DNA of 64,000 nt from Streptomyces sp. CB00316 (GCF_001905595.1 NZ_LIXI01000001.1:434001-498000); one strand, 5' to 3'. Shown: positions 1 to 8,163, counted from the stretch's first letter. Program-made: numbers and translations. The notes: generated from the letters alone by a model not told the origin.

Positions 1-1950
1 GGCCAGCGCCCGGCCGCCCTCCTCGCGCCAGGCGGGGGCGGCGTAGTTCACCAGCGCCGACCGCGCCCAGGCGTGCAGCATCTGGAGGACCCCGATGTCG
101 CTCTCGCGCCCGGTGTGCGCCAGCACCAGCGCGACGAAGTCGCGGGCGGGCAGCAGTGCGTCCCGGGTCAGGTTCCACAGGGCCGACCAGCACAGGGCGC
201 GGGCCAGCGGGTCGGTGATCGAGCCCAGGTGGTCGCGGAGGGTGGCGAGCGACCCCTCGTCGAAGCGGACCTTGCAGTACGTGAGGTCGTCGTCGTTGAC
301 CAGGATCAGATCGGGCCTCTCCGCCCCGGCCAGCTCCTTCACCACCGTGCGCTCCCCGGCCACGTCCACCTCTGCGCGGGCGTAACGCGTCAGCTCACCC
401 TCGGGGGTGAGCCGGTAGAGGCCGACCGCGACCCGGTGCGGGCGCAGCTCCGGGTGGGAGGCGGCGGCCTCCTGGACCACCACGAGCTCGGTCAGCGTCC
501 CGGCCGCGCCGTACGTCGCGACGGGCGTGAGCACGTTGACCCCGGCGGTCTGGAGCCAGGAGCGCGACCAGGCCGTCATATCGCGTCCGGAGGTCTCGGC
601 GAGCACCGAAAGAAGGTCGCCCAAGCGCGTGTTGCCGTACGCGTGCTGCTTGAAGTAGCGCCGCGCGCCCTCAAGGAAGGCGTCGCGTCCCACGTACGCG
701 ACGAGCTGCTTCAGTACGGAGGCGCCCTTGGCGTACGTGATGCCGTCGAAGTTCAGCTTGGCGTCCTCCAGGTCACGGATGTCGGCCGTGATGGGGTGGG
801 TGGAGGGCAGCTGGTCGGCGCGGTAGGCCCACGCCTTGCGATTGTTGGCGAAGGTGATCCAGCCGTTGGTGAAGCGGGTCGCCTCCACCATCGAGAAGGA
901 GCCCATGAAGTCCGCGAAGGACTCCTTCAGCCACAGGTCGTCCCACCACTCCATGGTGACCAGGTCGCCGAACCACATGTGCGCCATCTCGTGCAGGATG
1001 ACGTTGGCGCGCCGCTCGTAGGCCGCCGAGGTGACCTTGCCGCGGAAGATGTACTCCTCGCGGAAGGTGACCATGCCCGGGTTCTCCATCGCCCCGAGGT
1101 TGTACTCCGGCACGAAGGCCTGGTCGTACTTCCCGAAGGGGTACGGGTAGTCGAAGTTGTCGTGGAAGAAGTCCAGGCCCTGCTTGGTGACCAGGAAGAC
1201 GTCGTCCGCGTCGAAGTGCTTGGCGAGCCCCTTGCGGCACATCGCGCCGAGCGGGATCTCCAGGGTGGTGCCGTCGTCGAACGTACGGGTGTAGTGGTCG
1301 CTCACGTAGTGGTACGGACCGGCGACGACGGCTGTGATGTACGTGGAGATCGGCTTGGTCTCCGCGAACCGCCAGACCCCGTCCTCGTGCGACTCCTCGG
1401 CCCCGTTGGACCAGACCCGCCAGCCCTCGGGCGCGGTCACCTGGAAACGGTAGGGCGCCTTCAGGTCCGGCTGTTCGAAGTTGGCGAAGACGCGGCGGGC
1501 GTCGGCCGGCTCGTACTGCGTGTAGAGGTAGACCTCGCCGTCCTCCGGGTCGACGAAGCGGTGCATGCCCTCGCCGGTCCTGCTGTACGCGCACCGGGCG
1601 TCGACCACGAGGACGTTCTCGCCCTCCAGGAGCCCGTCCAGGGCCACCCGGGCCCCGTCGAAGACAGCAGCCGGGTCGAGGGCCTCGCCGTTCAGCGTCA
1701 CGGTGTCCACACCCGGTGCCACCAGGTCGGCGAAGGTCGAGGCACCGGCCTGGGCGGAGCGGAACCGGATCGTGGTCAGCGACCGGAACGTCCGCGGACC
1801 GGTGTCCCCGTCGCCCCCGTCCTCGCCCCCGTCGGCCCCCTCGGGCTCGCCGACGGCGGAACGCAGGTCGAGCTCGACCTCGTAACCGTCGACGGTCAGC
1901 AGCTCGGCCCTCTTCCGGGCCTCGTCGCGGGACAGGTTTTCACCGGGCAC
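1..1950 (-). CDS. pepN: Aminopeptidase N (M1 zinc metallopeptidase), C-terminus cut by window edge
   Basis: Cytosolic M1-family aminopeptidase that removes N-terminal residues from peptides. The reverse-strand frame is open from a GTG at 1950 to the window edge (650 codons seen; the family usually has about 850-870). The GAMEN exopeptidase motif is at residues 286-290, and the zinc motif HEMAH (HExxH) at 320-324 is followed by MWFGDLVTMEWWDDLWLKE, giving the third zinc ligand Glu. An acidic, glycine-rich insert lies near residues 36-48. The GTG was chosen because the conserved N-terminal beta domain begins a few codons later and no upstream start is better. It is divergent from the Rv2466c-like gene at 2120, the same arrangement as Rv2467 and Rv2466c in M. 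tuberculosis. Family certain; exact start fairly sure. Confidence 0.95.
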   Translation of the reverse strand, partial: MPGENLSRDEARKRAELLTVDGYEVELDLRSAVGEPEGADGGEDGGDGDTGPRTFRSLTTIRFRSAQAGASTFADLVAPGVDTVTLNGEALDPAAVFDGARVALDGLLEGENVLVVDARCAYSRTGEGMHRFVDPEDGEVYLYTQYEPADARRVFANFEQPDLKAPYRFQVTAPEGWRVWSNGAEESHEDGVWRFAETKPISTYITAVVAGPYHYVSDHYTRTFDDGTTLEIPLGAMCRKGLAKHFDADDVFLVTKQGLDFFHDNFDYPYPFGKYDQAFVPEYNLGAMENPGMVTFREEYIFRGKVTSAAYERRANVILHEMAHMWFGDLVTMEWWDDLWLKESFADFMGSFSMVEATRFTNGWITFANNRKAWAYRADQLPSTHPITADIRDLEDAKLNFDGITYAKGASVLKQLVAYVGRDAFLEGARRYFKQHAYGNTRLGDLLSVLAETSGRDMTAWSRSWLQTAGVNVLTPVATYGAAGTLTELVVVQEAAASHPELRPHRVAVGLYRLTPEGELTRYARAEVDVAGERTVVKELAGAERPDLILVNDDDLTYCKVRFDEGSLATLRDHLGSITDPLARALCWSALWNLTRDALLPARDFVALVLAHTGRESDIGVLQMLHAWARSALVNYAAPAWREEGGRALA

Positions 1951-2119
1951 GGGCACTCCTTCGTGACGCGCGTCATGTGTCGTGTTCGAACCCATTGATC
2001 CTTGCACGCGTCTCCGGCGGCCGGTATCCGGTTCGGACCGTGGTGGCCGGTCCGGGAATGGGAGGCCCCTCGGCGGCGTTCTCGGCCACAGCAGCAACAC
2101 GCTTTTCCTGAGGAGAGAG

Positions 2120-2770
2120 ATGTCCCCGAACACCCCCGCGAACGGCAAGACCCCGGCCGACTTCTGGTTCGACCCGCTCTGCCCGTGGGCGTGGATGACC
2201 TCCCGCTGGATCCTGGAGGTCGAGAAGGTCCGCGACATCGAGGTCCGCTGGCACGTGATGAGCCTCGCCGTCCTGAACGAGGACAAGCTGGACGAGCTGC
2301 CCGAGGAGTACCGCGACCTGCTGGAGAGCAAGGCGTGGGGCCCGGTCCGGGTCGTCATCGCAGCCCAGCAGCTCCACGGCGACGAGGTCGTCGGCCCCCT
2401 CTACACGGCCCTCGGCACCCGCTTCCACAACAACGGAGAGGGCCCCACCCGCGAGGCCGTCGTCGGCGCCCTGAAGGACGTAGGCCTGCCCGAGGAGCTG
2501 GCGGCGTACGCCGACAAGGAGACGTACGACACCGAGCTGCGCGCCTCCCACAAGGAGGGCATCGACAAGGTCGGCCAGGAGGTCGGCACCCCGGTCATCG
2601 CCGTGCCCGGCGCCGACGGCGAGCAGGTCGCCTTCTTCGGCCCCGTCGTCACCCCCGCACCCAAGGGCGAGGACGCGGCGAAGCTCTGGGACGGCACGCT
2701 GCTGGTCGCCTCCATCCCCGGCTTCTACGAGATCAAGCGGACCCGCACGCAGGGCCCGATCTTCGACTGA
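2120..2770 (+). CDS. DsbA-like thioredoxin-fold protein, Rv2466c-type mycothiol-dependent nitroreductase family
   Basis: 216-residue thioredoxin-fold protein of the DsbA/FrnE superfamily. It resembles M. tuberculosis Rv2466c, which uses mycothiol to reduce nitro compounds and is linked to thiol stress. The N-terminal strand carries WFDPLCPWAW at residues 16-25. Rv2466c has CPWC here, whereas this protein has CPWA, so only Cys21 remains. The cis-Pro region (VGTPVIAVPG) is present. The ATG at 2120 is preceded by an AGGAGAGAG Shine-Dalgarno and gives the normal family length. It is divergent from pepN, with 169 bp between the starts. The single-cysteine site implies a monothiol mechanism with mycothiol as the second thiol; that is inference. 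Confidence 0.88.
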   Translation: MSPNTPANGKTPADFWFDPLCPWAWMTSRWILEVEKVRDIEVRWHVMSLAVLNEDKLDELPEEYRDLLESKAWGPVRVVIAAQQLHGDEVVGPLYTALGTRFHNNGEGPTREAVVGALKDVGLPEELAAYADKETYDTELRASHKEGIDKVGQEVGTPVIAVPGADGEQVAFFGPVVTPAPKGEDAAKLWDGTLLVASIPGFYEIKRTRTQGPIFD

Positions 2771-2942
2771 GCGGCCTGTCCGAGGGGCCTTCCGGTGGTC
2801 ACGGGCTGGGAGCGCGGACGTGCTCCCAGCCCGCTGAACAACGCGAAGACAGCCCAGCAGGACGTCAGCGAGTGGTCGAGCCACGACCATCGGGACCTGA
2901 GTACCAGCATCAATGTCAGTGGTGGATCGTACGGTGAGGACC

Positions 2943-3290
2943 ATGCGATTCTCACCGGAGATGATCACGATCGACTGTCCCGACCCGCAGACGCTGGCCG
3001 CCTGGTGGGCCACGGCGCTGGGGGTGGAAGGCACGCAGGACTACGGCGAGTTCGTCCTCGTCCCGGCCACCCCGCTGGTCCTCGGCTTCCAGCGGGTGCC
3101 CGAGCCCAAGACCGTCAAGAACCGGGTGCACGTCGACTTCGCGTCCCCCGACCGCCTGGCGGACGTGGAGCGTCTGGTGGGGCTGGGGGCGACGGTGATC
3201 GGCGAGCACTCCATGCACGGCCTGGTCTGGAACGTCCTGCAGGACCCGCAGGGCAACGAGTTCTGCCTGGCCGACGAGGGCACGCAGTGA
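2943..3290 (+). CDS. VOC (glyoxalase/bleomycin resistance fold) family protein
   Basis: 115-residue single-domain VOC protein with paired beta-alpha-beta-beta-beta halves: MITIDCPDPQTLAAWWATALG at the start and QDPQGNEFCLADEG near the end, the latter holding the typical metal-binding Glu. It resembles the many small actinobacterial glyoxalase-like proteins of unassigned substrate. The ATG at 2943 was chosen because GTGAGGA lies just upstream and the fold starts at once. An ATG at 2913 would add ten residues but has no Shine-Dalgarno. It stands alone after the DsbA-like gene (172 bp gap). The function could be metabolic or detoxifying; nothing here decides. Confidence 0.8.
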   Translation: MRFSPEMITIDCPDPQTLAAWWATALGVEGTQDYGEFVLVPATPLVLGFQRVPEPKTVKNRVHVDFASPDRLADVERLVGLGATVIGEHSMHGLVWNVLQDPQGNEFCLADEGTQ

Positions 3291-3291
3291 G

Positions 3292-3362
3292 GCGTTGACG
3301 AGGGAGGCCACTGACGAGCCGAGGGGGGGCACACGGTGACGCGTTGACGCGGACGGCCACTG
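3292..3362 (+). repeat. Pair of imperfect 22-bp direct repeats
   Basis: Two copies of GCGTTGACGnGGnnGGCCACTG at 3292-3313 and 3341-3362 match at 19 of 22 positions and lie 49 bp apart start to start. They follow the VOC stop codon and precede a frame-broken small gene. A short duplication or a tandem regulatory site are both possible. Confidence 0.5.
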
Positions 3363-3386
3363 CCTGGCCCCGCAACGGTCGACCGC

Positions 3387-3689
3387 GTGGACGCCCTCCT
3401 CACCGACCTGACCGCCGCTCCGACGGTGGCCCGCACCCTCCCCCGGTCACCGCCGACCCGGCCCTCACGGACCTGGCGGCGACCCTGGACCCCGACACCC
3501 CTCACCCCGGAGGACGTGACAGGCATCCTGGCCTTCGCGGGCCTGGGGGAGGGGCCGCCGGGCGGGCCTGACGGGCTCCCGGAGAGGATGGCCACGGTGC
3601 TGTTCCTGCTGGACGCGCTGCCGGGCCGGCTGAAGGAACGGTTGCTGACGGAGTTCGTGGGGTCGGTGTTCCGGCTGCGCGCGCCGTGA
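3387..3689 (+). pseudogene. Small gene of unknown function, apparently disrupted by two compensating frame shifts
   Basis: A frame from GTG 3387 to TGA 3687-3689 encodes 100 residues. The first 18 residues and the last 60 (from about TPLTPEDVTGILAFAG) have normal Streptomyces codon choice. The middle (about 3441-3490) uses TCA, CGA and ACA in this frame, while the frame two bases over reads VTADPALTDLAATLDPD (3446-3496) with clean G/C third positions. The simplest reading is an original frame broken by one indel near 3440 and restored by another near 3500. The C-terminal part is helical (PERMATVLFLLDALPGRLKERLL). Family not recognised. A divergent but intact gene, or an assembly error, are alternatives. 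Confidence 0.4.
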
Positions 3690-3693
3690 TCAG

Positions 3694-3840
3694 GTGGCCC
3701 GCGCAGCCGCCCTCCCGAAGGCTGTTGAGAAGAGGGAGATGCCGACGCCTTCGCGAGAGGTCTCGCCTGGCAAGCAGGGGAGCAACGCCTCCCACAACTA
3801 CGCCGAGTTGCTGGAGAGCAGGAACGAGAGCAAGGGCTGA
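3694..3840 (+). CDS. Small hypothetical ORF (48 aa)
   Basis: GTG at 3694 to TGA at 3838-3840 gives a hydrophilic 48-residue peptide rich in Ser, Asn, Glu and Lys (inner ATG at 3739, 33 residues, with GAGGGAG directly before it). Codon choice is acceptable for the host but not strong. It sits five bases after the frame-broken gene and just before a strong hairpin, so it could be a tail fragment of the same decayed locus or a real small gene. No family recognised. Confidence 0.25.
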   Translation: MARAAALPKAVEKREMPTPSREVSPGKQGSNASHNYAELLESRNESKG

Positions 3841-3850
3841 ACGACCCCGA

Positions 3851-3885
3851 GCGCCTTCGGCCTCCCTCACGGAGGCCGAGGGCGC
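3851..3885. terminator. Bidirectional hairpin terminator
   Basis: 15-bp stem (3851-3865 with 3871-3885, one G-T pair) and a 5-base loop, between the small plus-strand ORFs and the convergent acetyltransferase gene. Confidence 0.7.
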
Positions 3886-3893
3886 TTCGCGTC

Positions 3894-4544
3894 TCAGCCC
3901 CGGGGGGCCGCCGTCTCCAGCTCCGCCACCGTGCCCGACATCACCGTACGGATGTGGCGCGTCAGGTGGTCCGCCGGCCAGTCCCACCAGGCCACCGCCA
4001 GCAGGCGCGCGATGTCCGCATCCTCGTACCGGGTGCGGATCAGCCGGGCCGGGTTGCCGCCGACGATGCCGTAGGCCGGGACGTCCGAGACCACCACGGA
4101 CCGCGAGCTGATGATCGCGCCGTGCCCGACGCGGACGCCCGGCATGATGACCGCCTCGTAGCCGATCCACACGTCGTTGCCGATCACCGTGTCGCCCCGG
4201 TTGGGCAGCCCCGTCAGCAGGTCGAAGTGGTCGGCCCAGGAGCCGCCCAGCGTCGGGAAGGGGAAGGTGGACGGTCCGTCCATACGGTGGTTGGCGCCGT
4301 TCATGATGAACCGTACCCCCGTGCCCAGCGCGCAGAACTTGCCGATGACCAGGCGCTCCGGACCGTAGTGGTAGAGCACGTTCCGGGTCTCGAACTCCGT
4401 GGCGTGCTCGGGGTCGTCGTAGTACGAGAACTCCCCTGCCTCGATCAGCTCCGAGGTGACCAGCGGCTTCAGCTGCACCACGCGCGGCTGGCCGGGCATC
4501 GGGTGCAGGACGGTGGGGTCGGCCGGGGCGGGGCCGGGGCTCAT
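3894..4544 (-). CDS. Vat-type xenobiotic O-acetyltransferase (left-handed beta-helix, hexapeptide repeat)
   Basis: 216-residue acetyl-CoA-dependent O-acetyltransferase of the Vat/CatB (XAT) group; Vat enzymes inactivate group A streptogramins. Residues 80-96 read IMNGANHRMDGPSTFPF, as in Vat(D), with the catalytic His at 86. Hexapeptide repeats follow (VIGNDVWIG, VIMPGVRVGHGAII), then VGGNPARLI and the C-terminal AWWDWP segment shared with Vat proteins. The ATG at 4544 gives normal Vat length and overlaps the TGA of the upstream exporter gene by four bases, so the two are probably translated together. The real substrate is unknown: environmental Vat-like enzymes can be silent or act on other alcohols. 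Confidence 0.85.
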   Translation of the reverse strand: MSPGPAPADPTVLHPMPGQPRVVQLKPLVTSELIEAGEFSYYDDPEHATEFETRNVLYHYGPERLVIGKFCALGTGVRFIMNGANHRMDGPSTFPFPTLGGSWADHFDLLTGLPNRGDTVIGNDVWIGYEAVIMPGVRVGHGAIISSRSVVVSDVPAYGIVGGNPARLIRTRYEDADIARLLAVAWWDWPADHLTRHIRTVMSGTVAELETAAPRG

Positions 4545-6229
4545 GGAGCGCCTCCAGGCTCGGGGGCGGGTGGACGAAAGCCATCGTGGCAGCCCGGCCG
4601 GACCGGTGCCGGGCATTTTCCGGTTCGCGGCAGGGCGGCTTCCCTCTCGCCGCACGCGGCGACGTCCTCCGCCACAGAGGCCTCCGTGCCCTCGCCGTCC
4701 GGGCCGGCGTCCCCCTCGTTCTCCAGGGCCTTCGGAACCCGGCGCAGGGTGAGGAGGCCGAGGACGGCGTGGAGGAGGGCGGCGGCGACGGCGACCACTC
4801 GGAGGCCGGTGACGAAGGCGTCCTTCGCCTGGTCGATCACCGCGGGCGCGAGGTCGGGGAGGCCGAGCGTCTCGCCGAACGTACCGGCGAGGTCAGGGCC
4901 CTGAAGGCGGAAGACGAGGACGGACAGCGAGCCGAGCAGCGCGATGCCGAGGGCGTTGCCGAGCTCGTTGCTGGTCTCGGCGATCGCGGCCGCCGACCCG
5001 GCCCGTTCGGCGGGAGCCGCGGCGACGGCCGTCTCGGCGACGAGGCTGAACGAGATGCCGTACCCGACCCCGGCGAGCACCGTGGACGCGATGTACCAGC
5101 CCACCCCGCCGGTGGACGCGACGGGCAGCAGAAGGAGCAGACCGGCGGCCACGAAGAGGTGGCACGTGACGAGCGCCGTCCGCTTGCCGATGCGCGCGAC
5201 CAGCATCGGCGTCACGATGCACGTGACGGTGAGCAGCAGAGCCCCGGGGAGGGCCAGCAGCGCGGCTCGCAGGATGGGGATCCCCAGCACGGACTGGAGG
5301 TAGACCCCCGACAGGTAGGCGGTCGCCGACCACGCGGCGAGCGGCAGAAGCCCGGTGATGATCGCGACGGTGAAGACCCGGTCCCGGAACAGGCTGAAGT
5401 CGATCAGCGGATGCTCAAGGGTGAGCTGCCGTCGCACGAACCACACCAGGACGGCCAGGCCGGCCGGCCCCACGGCCGCGACGGTCGCCGACCAGCCCTC
5501 CGCGGCCAGGTGCTTGACGGCGTAGACGGTCAGCAGGAGGCCGGCCACGGACTGCACGACGCTCAGGACGTCGATGCGGCCCGTCCGCGAGGTCGCCACC
5601 TCGCGGAGCAGGAACGGGGCCAGGACCAGGAACAGCACGAGGACCGGAAGGTTGACCAGGAAGACCGAACCCCACCAGAAGTGGCTCAGCAGCTGCCCAC
5701 CGACAGCCGGTCCGATCGCGAACCCGGCGGCGAAGGCGGCGGCGAAGATTCCGATCGCCTGGGCCCGCTGTCCCGGGTCCTCGAACAGTTCGCCGAGCAC
5801 CGCGAGCGCCGAGGGCAGCAGCGTCGCCCCGGCCAGGCCCATGAGCGCCCGGAAGGCGATGAGCATGTCAGGGCTCGACGCGAACGCCGCTCCCAGCGAG
5901 GCCAGACCGAACAGGGCCACCCCGGTCATCAGCAGCTTCAACCGGCCGTACCGGTCACCGATGCCGCCGAAGGTGATGAGCAGGGAGCCCACGACGAATC
6001 CGTAGATGTCCAGCGCCCACAGCGCCTGTCCGGCGGTCGGCGCGAGGGCTTCGGTGACCCTCGGCATGGCCAGGAACAGCACCGAGCCGTCCATCGCGAC
6101 CAGCAGAACAGGGCCGAGGATCACCGCCAGGCCGAGCCATGCCCGCAGACCGGGCTTGTGGATGTCAGTAGGTTCCTTCATGGGCACGAGCTTGGGATTC
6201 GCCGCGATGGGCAGCCATCCCCACGCCAT
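4541..6229 (-). CDS. MFS multidrug exporter, DHA2 family (QacA/LfrA/SmvA type, 14 TM)
   Basis: 562-residue integral membrane drug:proton antiporter. It shows the DHA2 hallmarks: VAMDGSVLFLAMP in TM1, the loop motif GGIGDRYGRLKLL after TM2, and motif C (GFAIGPAVGGQL) in TM5. About 14 hydrophobic segments are followed by a roughly 65-residue hydrophilic tail. The ATG at 6229 has GAGGTG six bases upstream, and the first 16 codons show host-like third positions, so it is preferred over the ATG at 6181. It is divergent from the MmyB-type regulator at 6286; an inverted repeat overlaps its start codon. The stop overlaps the vat-like start (ATGA). Probable export partner of the acetyltransferase. Confidence 0.9.
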   Translation of the reverse strand: MAWGWLPIAANPKLVPMKEPTDIHKPGLRAWLGLAVILGPVLLVAMDGSVLFLAMPRVTEALAPTAGQALWALDIYGFVVGSLLITFGGIGDRYGRLKLLMTGVALFGLASLGAAFASSPDMLIAFRALMGLAGATLLPSALAVLGELFEDPGQRAQAIGIFAAAFAAGFAIGPAVGGQLLSHFWWGSVFLVNLPVLVLFLVLAPFLLREVATSRTGRIDVLSVVQSVAGLLLTVYAVKHLAAEGWSATVAAVGPAGLAVLVWFVRRQLTLEHPLIDFSLFRDRVFTVAIITGLLPLAAWSATAYLSGVYLQSVLGIPILRAALLALPGALLLTVTCIVTPMLVARIGKRTALVTCHLFVAAGLLLLLPVASTGGVGWYIASTVLAGVGYGISFSLVAETAVAAAPAERAGSAAAIAETSNELGNALGIALLGSLSVLVFRLQGPDLAGTFGETLGLPDLAPAVIDQAKDAFVTGLRVVAVAAALLHAVLGLLTLRRVPKALENEGDAGPDGEGTEASVAEDVAACGEREAALPRTGKCPAPVRPGCHDGFRPPAPEPGGAP

Positions 6230-6255
6230 GGGTACACCTCGCAGGGATACCCATG
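6227..6255. promoter_or_regulatory. Putative operator: 8-bp inverted repeat, arms two helical turns apart
   Basis: CATGGGTA (6227-6234) and TACCCATG (6248-6255) form a perfect inverted repeat with 21-bp centre-to-centre spacing, in the divergent gap between exporter and regulator. It covers the exporter start codon and Shine-Dalgarno. Likely binding site for a dimer of the adjacent HTH regulator; inferred from position and symmetry. Confidence 0.55.
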
Positions 6256-6285
6256 ACCCCGTGGTGCCCTCCTACACTCGAAGCC

Positions 6286-7182
6286 ATGGCCATGGAACTG
6301 GAGAGCCTCGGGACGTTCCTCAAGTCCCGCCGCGCCCGGGTCACACCGCAGGACATCGGACTCCGCACCTACGGCACCGCCCGCCGCGTCCCCGGACTCC
6401 GGCGGGAGGAGCTGGCCCAGCTCGCCGGGGTGAGCGTCGGCTACTACACCAGGCTGGAGCAGGACCAGGCCGGGGCCGCCTCCCGGCAGGTCCTCGACGC
6501 ACTCGCCCGCATCCTCATGCTCGCCCCCGCGGAGACCGCCCACCTGCACAACCTCGCGCTCCGGCGGGCGGAACCGCGCATGGTCCGCCCTCAGCGCCAA
6601 CGGCTGCATCCGCGGGTGCTCGCGCTTCTGGAGTCCCTGGGCCGCGACACCCCGGCCGTCGTCCTCGGCCGCCGGGGCGATGTGCTGGCGTGGAACCGCA
6701 CCGGGCACGCCCTCACCGCCGAACACGTCGACTTCGACGCGCCGCAGGACCCCGCGCGACGACCGTCCGTCCCACGGATGTTCTTCCTCGACTCCCACAC
6801 CCGTGACCTGCACGAGAACTGGGACGAACTCGCCCGGATCCATGTGGCCTACCTGCGGTTCACCGCGGGGCGGTACCCCACCGATCGCCGGCTGGCCGAG
6901 CTCATCGGTGAACTCGCCATGCGCAGCGACGACTTCGCCAGGTTGTGGGCCACCGGCGATGTCGCCGACTGCACCGTGGGCACCATGCGGATGCGCCACC
7001 CGACCGTCGGCAGGGTCAGCGTCGACTACCAGGTCTGGCTCCAGCCCGACGTCCCCGACCACCGGCTGGAGATCTACACCGCCAACGACGAGCCCTCCGC
7101 CGACGCGCTGCGTCTGCTCGCCGGCGGGCAGGGCTCAGGCCGGCACCTCCCCGAGGTCGTCCCCTCAGCCGCACCCCGGTGA
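6286..7182 (+). CDS. XRE-family HTH regulator with MmyB-like ligand-binding domain
   Basis: 298-residue transcription factor. The N-terminal HTH (about residues 10-70) has the signature RRVPGLRREELAQLAGVSVGYYTRLEQ. The rest matches the MmyB-like PAS-type ligand-binding domain: a VLAWN-like strand, SHTRDLHENWDELARIHVAYLRF, and LAMRSDDFARLWATGDV. Such regulators usually control an adjacent divergent gene in response to a small hydrophobic ligand. The ATG at 6286 was chosen; TACACT at 6273-6278 sits eight bases upstream, so the mRNA may be leaderless. An in-frame ATG at 6292 is possible. The inverted repeat at 6227-6255 is its likely operator, and the exporter-acetyltransferase pair its likely target. 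Confidence 0.85.
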   Translation: MAMELESLGTFLKSRRARVTPQDIGLRTYGTARRVPGLRREELAQLAGVSVGYYTRLEQDQAGAASRQVLDALARILMLAPAETAHLHNLALRRAEPRMVRPQRQRLHPRVLALLESLGRDTPAVVLGRRGDVLAWNRTGHALTAEHVDFDAPQDPARRPSVPRMFFLDSHTRDLHENWDELARIHVAYLRFTAGRYPTDRRLAELIGELAMRSDDFARLWATGDVADCTVGTMRMRHPTVGRVSVDYQVWLQPDVPDHRLEIYTANDEPSADALRLLAGGQGSGRHLPEVVPSAAPR

Positions 7183-7351
7183 CCCGGGCGGTGAGGCGTC
7201 GCGCGATCCCAATCGCATCGGCTCCCCCTGCGACCAGTCCGCCGCCACGCCCCGCATCACCGGCGCGCTGTCCAGCACCGCGCTGCCCGGCGGGACGCGG
7301 CCTGGGTCCTCGAAGAACGAGGAACGTGCTGACAACCCGGTTCAGGGAAGG

Positions 7352-7390
7352 GGAAAGCCCCCGTGAGTCACGTCCTCGCGGGGGCTTTCC
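7352..7390. terminator. Hairpin terminator after the MmyB-type regulator
   Basis: 12-bp perfect stem (7352-7363 with 7379-7390), 15-base loop, in the 280-bp gap between the regulator and convergent sodF. Nothing else was seen in the gap. Confidence 0.75.
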
Positions 7391-7462
7391 GTTCATCCGC
7401 CTGCCGAAGTGAAGGTTGAGAAGACGATCACGGGGCAGGACGTGTTGTCCGCCGGGGCGGAA

Positions 7463-8104
7463 TCAGGGGGCGAGCAGCAGAACGTCCGCGCGCTCCTTGG
7501 CGGCGGCGTAACGCTTCGCCACGTCCTGCCAGTTGACGACCCGCCACATCGCCTCGATGAAGTCCACCTTCTGGTTCTTGTACTGAAGGTAGAAGGCGTG
7601 CTCCCAGGCGTCGAAGACCAGGATCGGGACCGAGCCCTGGCCCACGTTGCCCTGGTGGTCGTAGACCTGCTCGACGATGAGCCTGCCGCTGAGGGGCTCG
7701 TACGCGAGCACGCCCCAGCCGGAGCCCTGAGTGGTGGCCGAGGCCTTCGTCAGCTGGGACTTGAAGCCGGCGAACGTGCCGAAGGACTCGGTGATCGCTT
7801 CGGCCAGGTCACCCACACCGTCCGTCGCGAGGGGCTCGCCGCCGCCGTCGCCGGACATGTTGTGCCAGTAGATCGAGTGCAGGATGTGGCCGGAGAGGTG
7901 GAACGCGAGGTTCTTCTGGAGGCCGTTGATCGCACCCCAGGCCTCCTTGTCGCGGGCCTCTTCCAGCTGCTCCAGGGTGTCGTTCGCGCCCTTGACGTAG
8001 GCGGCGTGGTGCTTGTCGTGGTGCAGCTCGATGATCTGCGGATTGATGACCGGTTCGAGCGCCGCGTAGTCGTACGGGAGTTCCGGGAGCGTGTACGTGG
8101 CCAT
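7463..8104 (-). CDS. sodF: Superoxide dismutase, Fe/Mn family (Streptomyces iron SOD, SodF type)
   Basis: 213-residue cytosolic enzyme that converts superoxide to oxygen and hydrogen peroxide. All four metal ligands of the Fe/Mn family are visible: His28 (LHHDKHH), His76 (ILHSIYWHN), Asp165 and His169 ([11 protein letters not shown]). The length is normal. The ATG at 8104 begins the conserved [13 protein letters not shown] start. In Streptomyces this enzyme is repressed by nickel-bound Nur, reciprocally to the nickel enzyme SodN; a Nur-like box is present 42 bp upstream (8147-8163). It is monocistronic: a terminator lies downstream, and the next gene on this strand is set apart by another hairpin. 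Confidence 0.95.
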   Translation of the reverse strand: MATYTLPELPYDYAALEPVINPQIIELHHDKHHAAYVKGANDTLEQLEEARDKEAWGAINGLQKNLAFHLSGHILHSIYWHNMSGDGGGEPLATDGVGDLAEAITESFGTFAGFKSQLTKASATTQGSGWGVLAYEPLSGRLIVEQVYDHQGNVGQGSVPILVFDAWEHAFYLQYKNQKVDFIEAMWRVVNWQDVAKRYAAAKERADVLLLAP

Positions 8105-8146
8105 GATGCGAGCCCTCCGACTGCTGGGAATGCCGTTCAGTTGTTA

Positions 8147-8163
8147 TTGCAACCTATATGCAG
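8147..8163 (-). promoter_or_regulatory. Nur-type operator upstream of sodF
   Basis: TTGCAA-N5-ATGCAG is close to the published Streptomyces Nur box (tTGCaa-N5-ttGCAA). Its position just upstream of sodF fits nickel-dependent repression. Confidence 0.65.
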
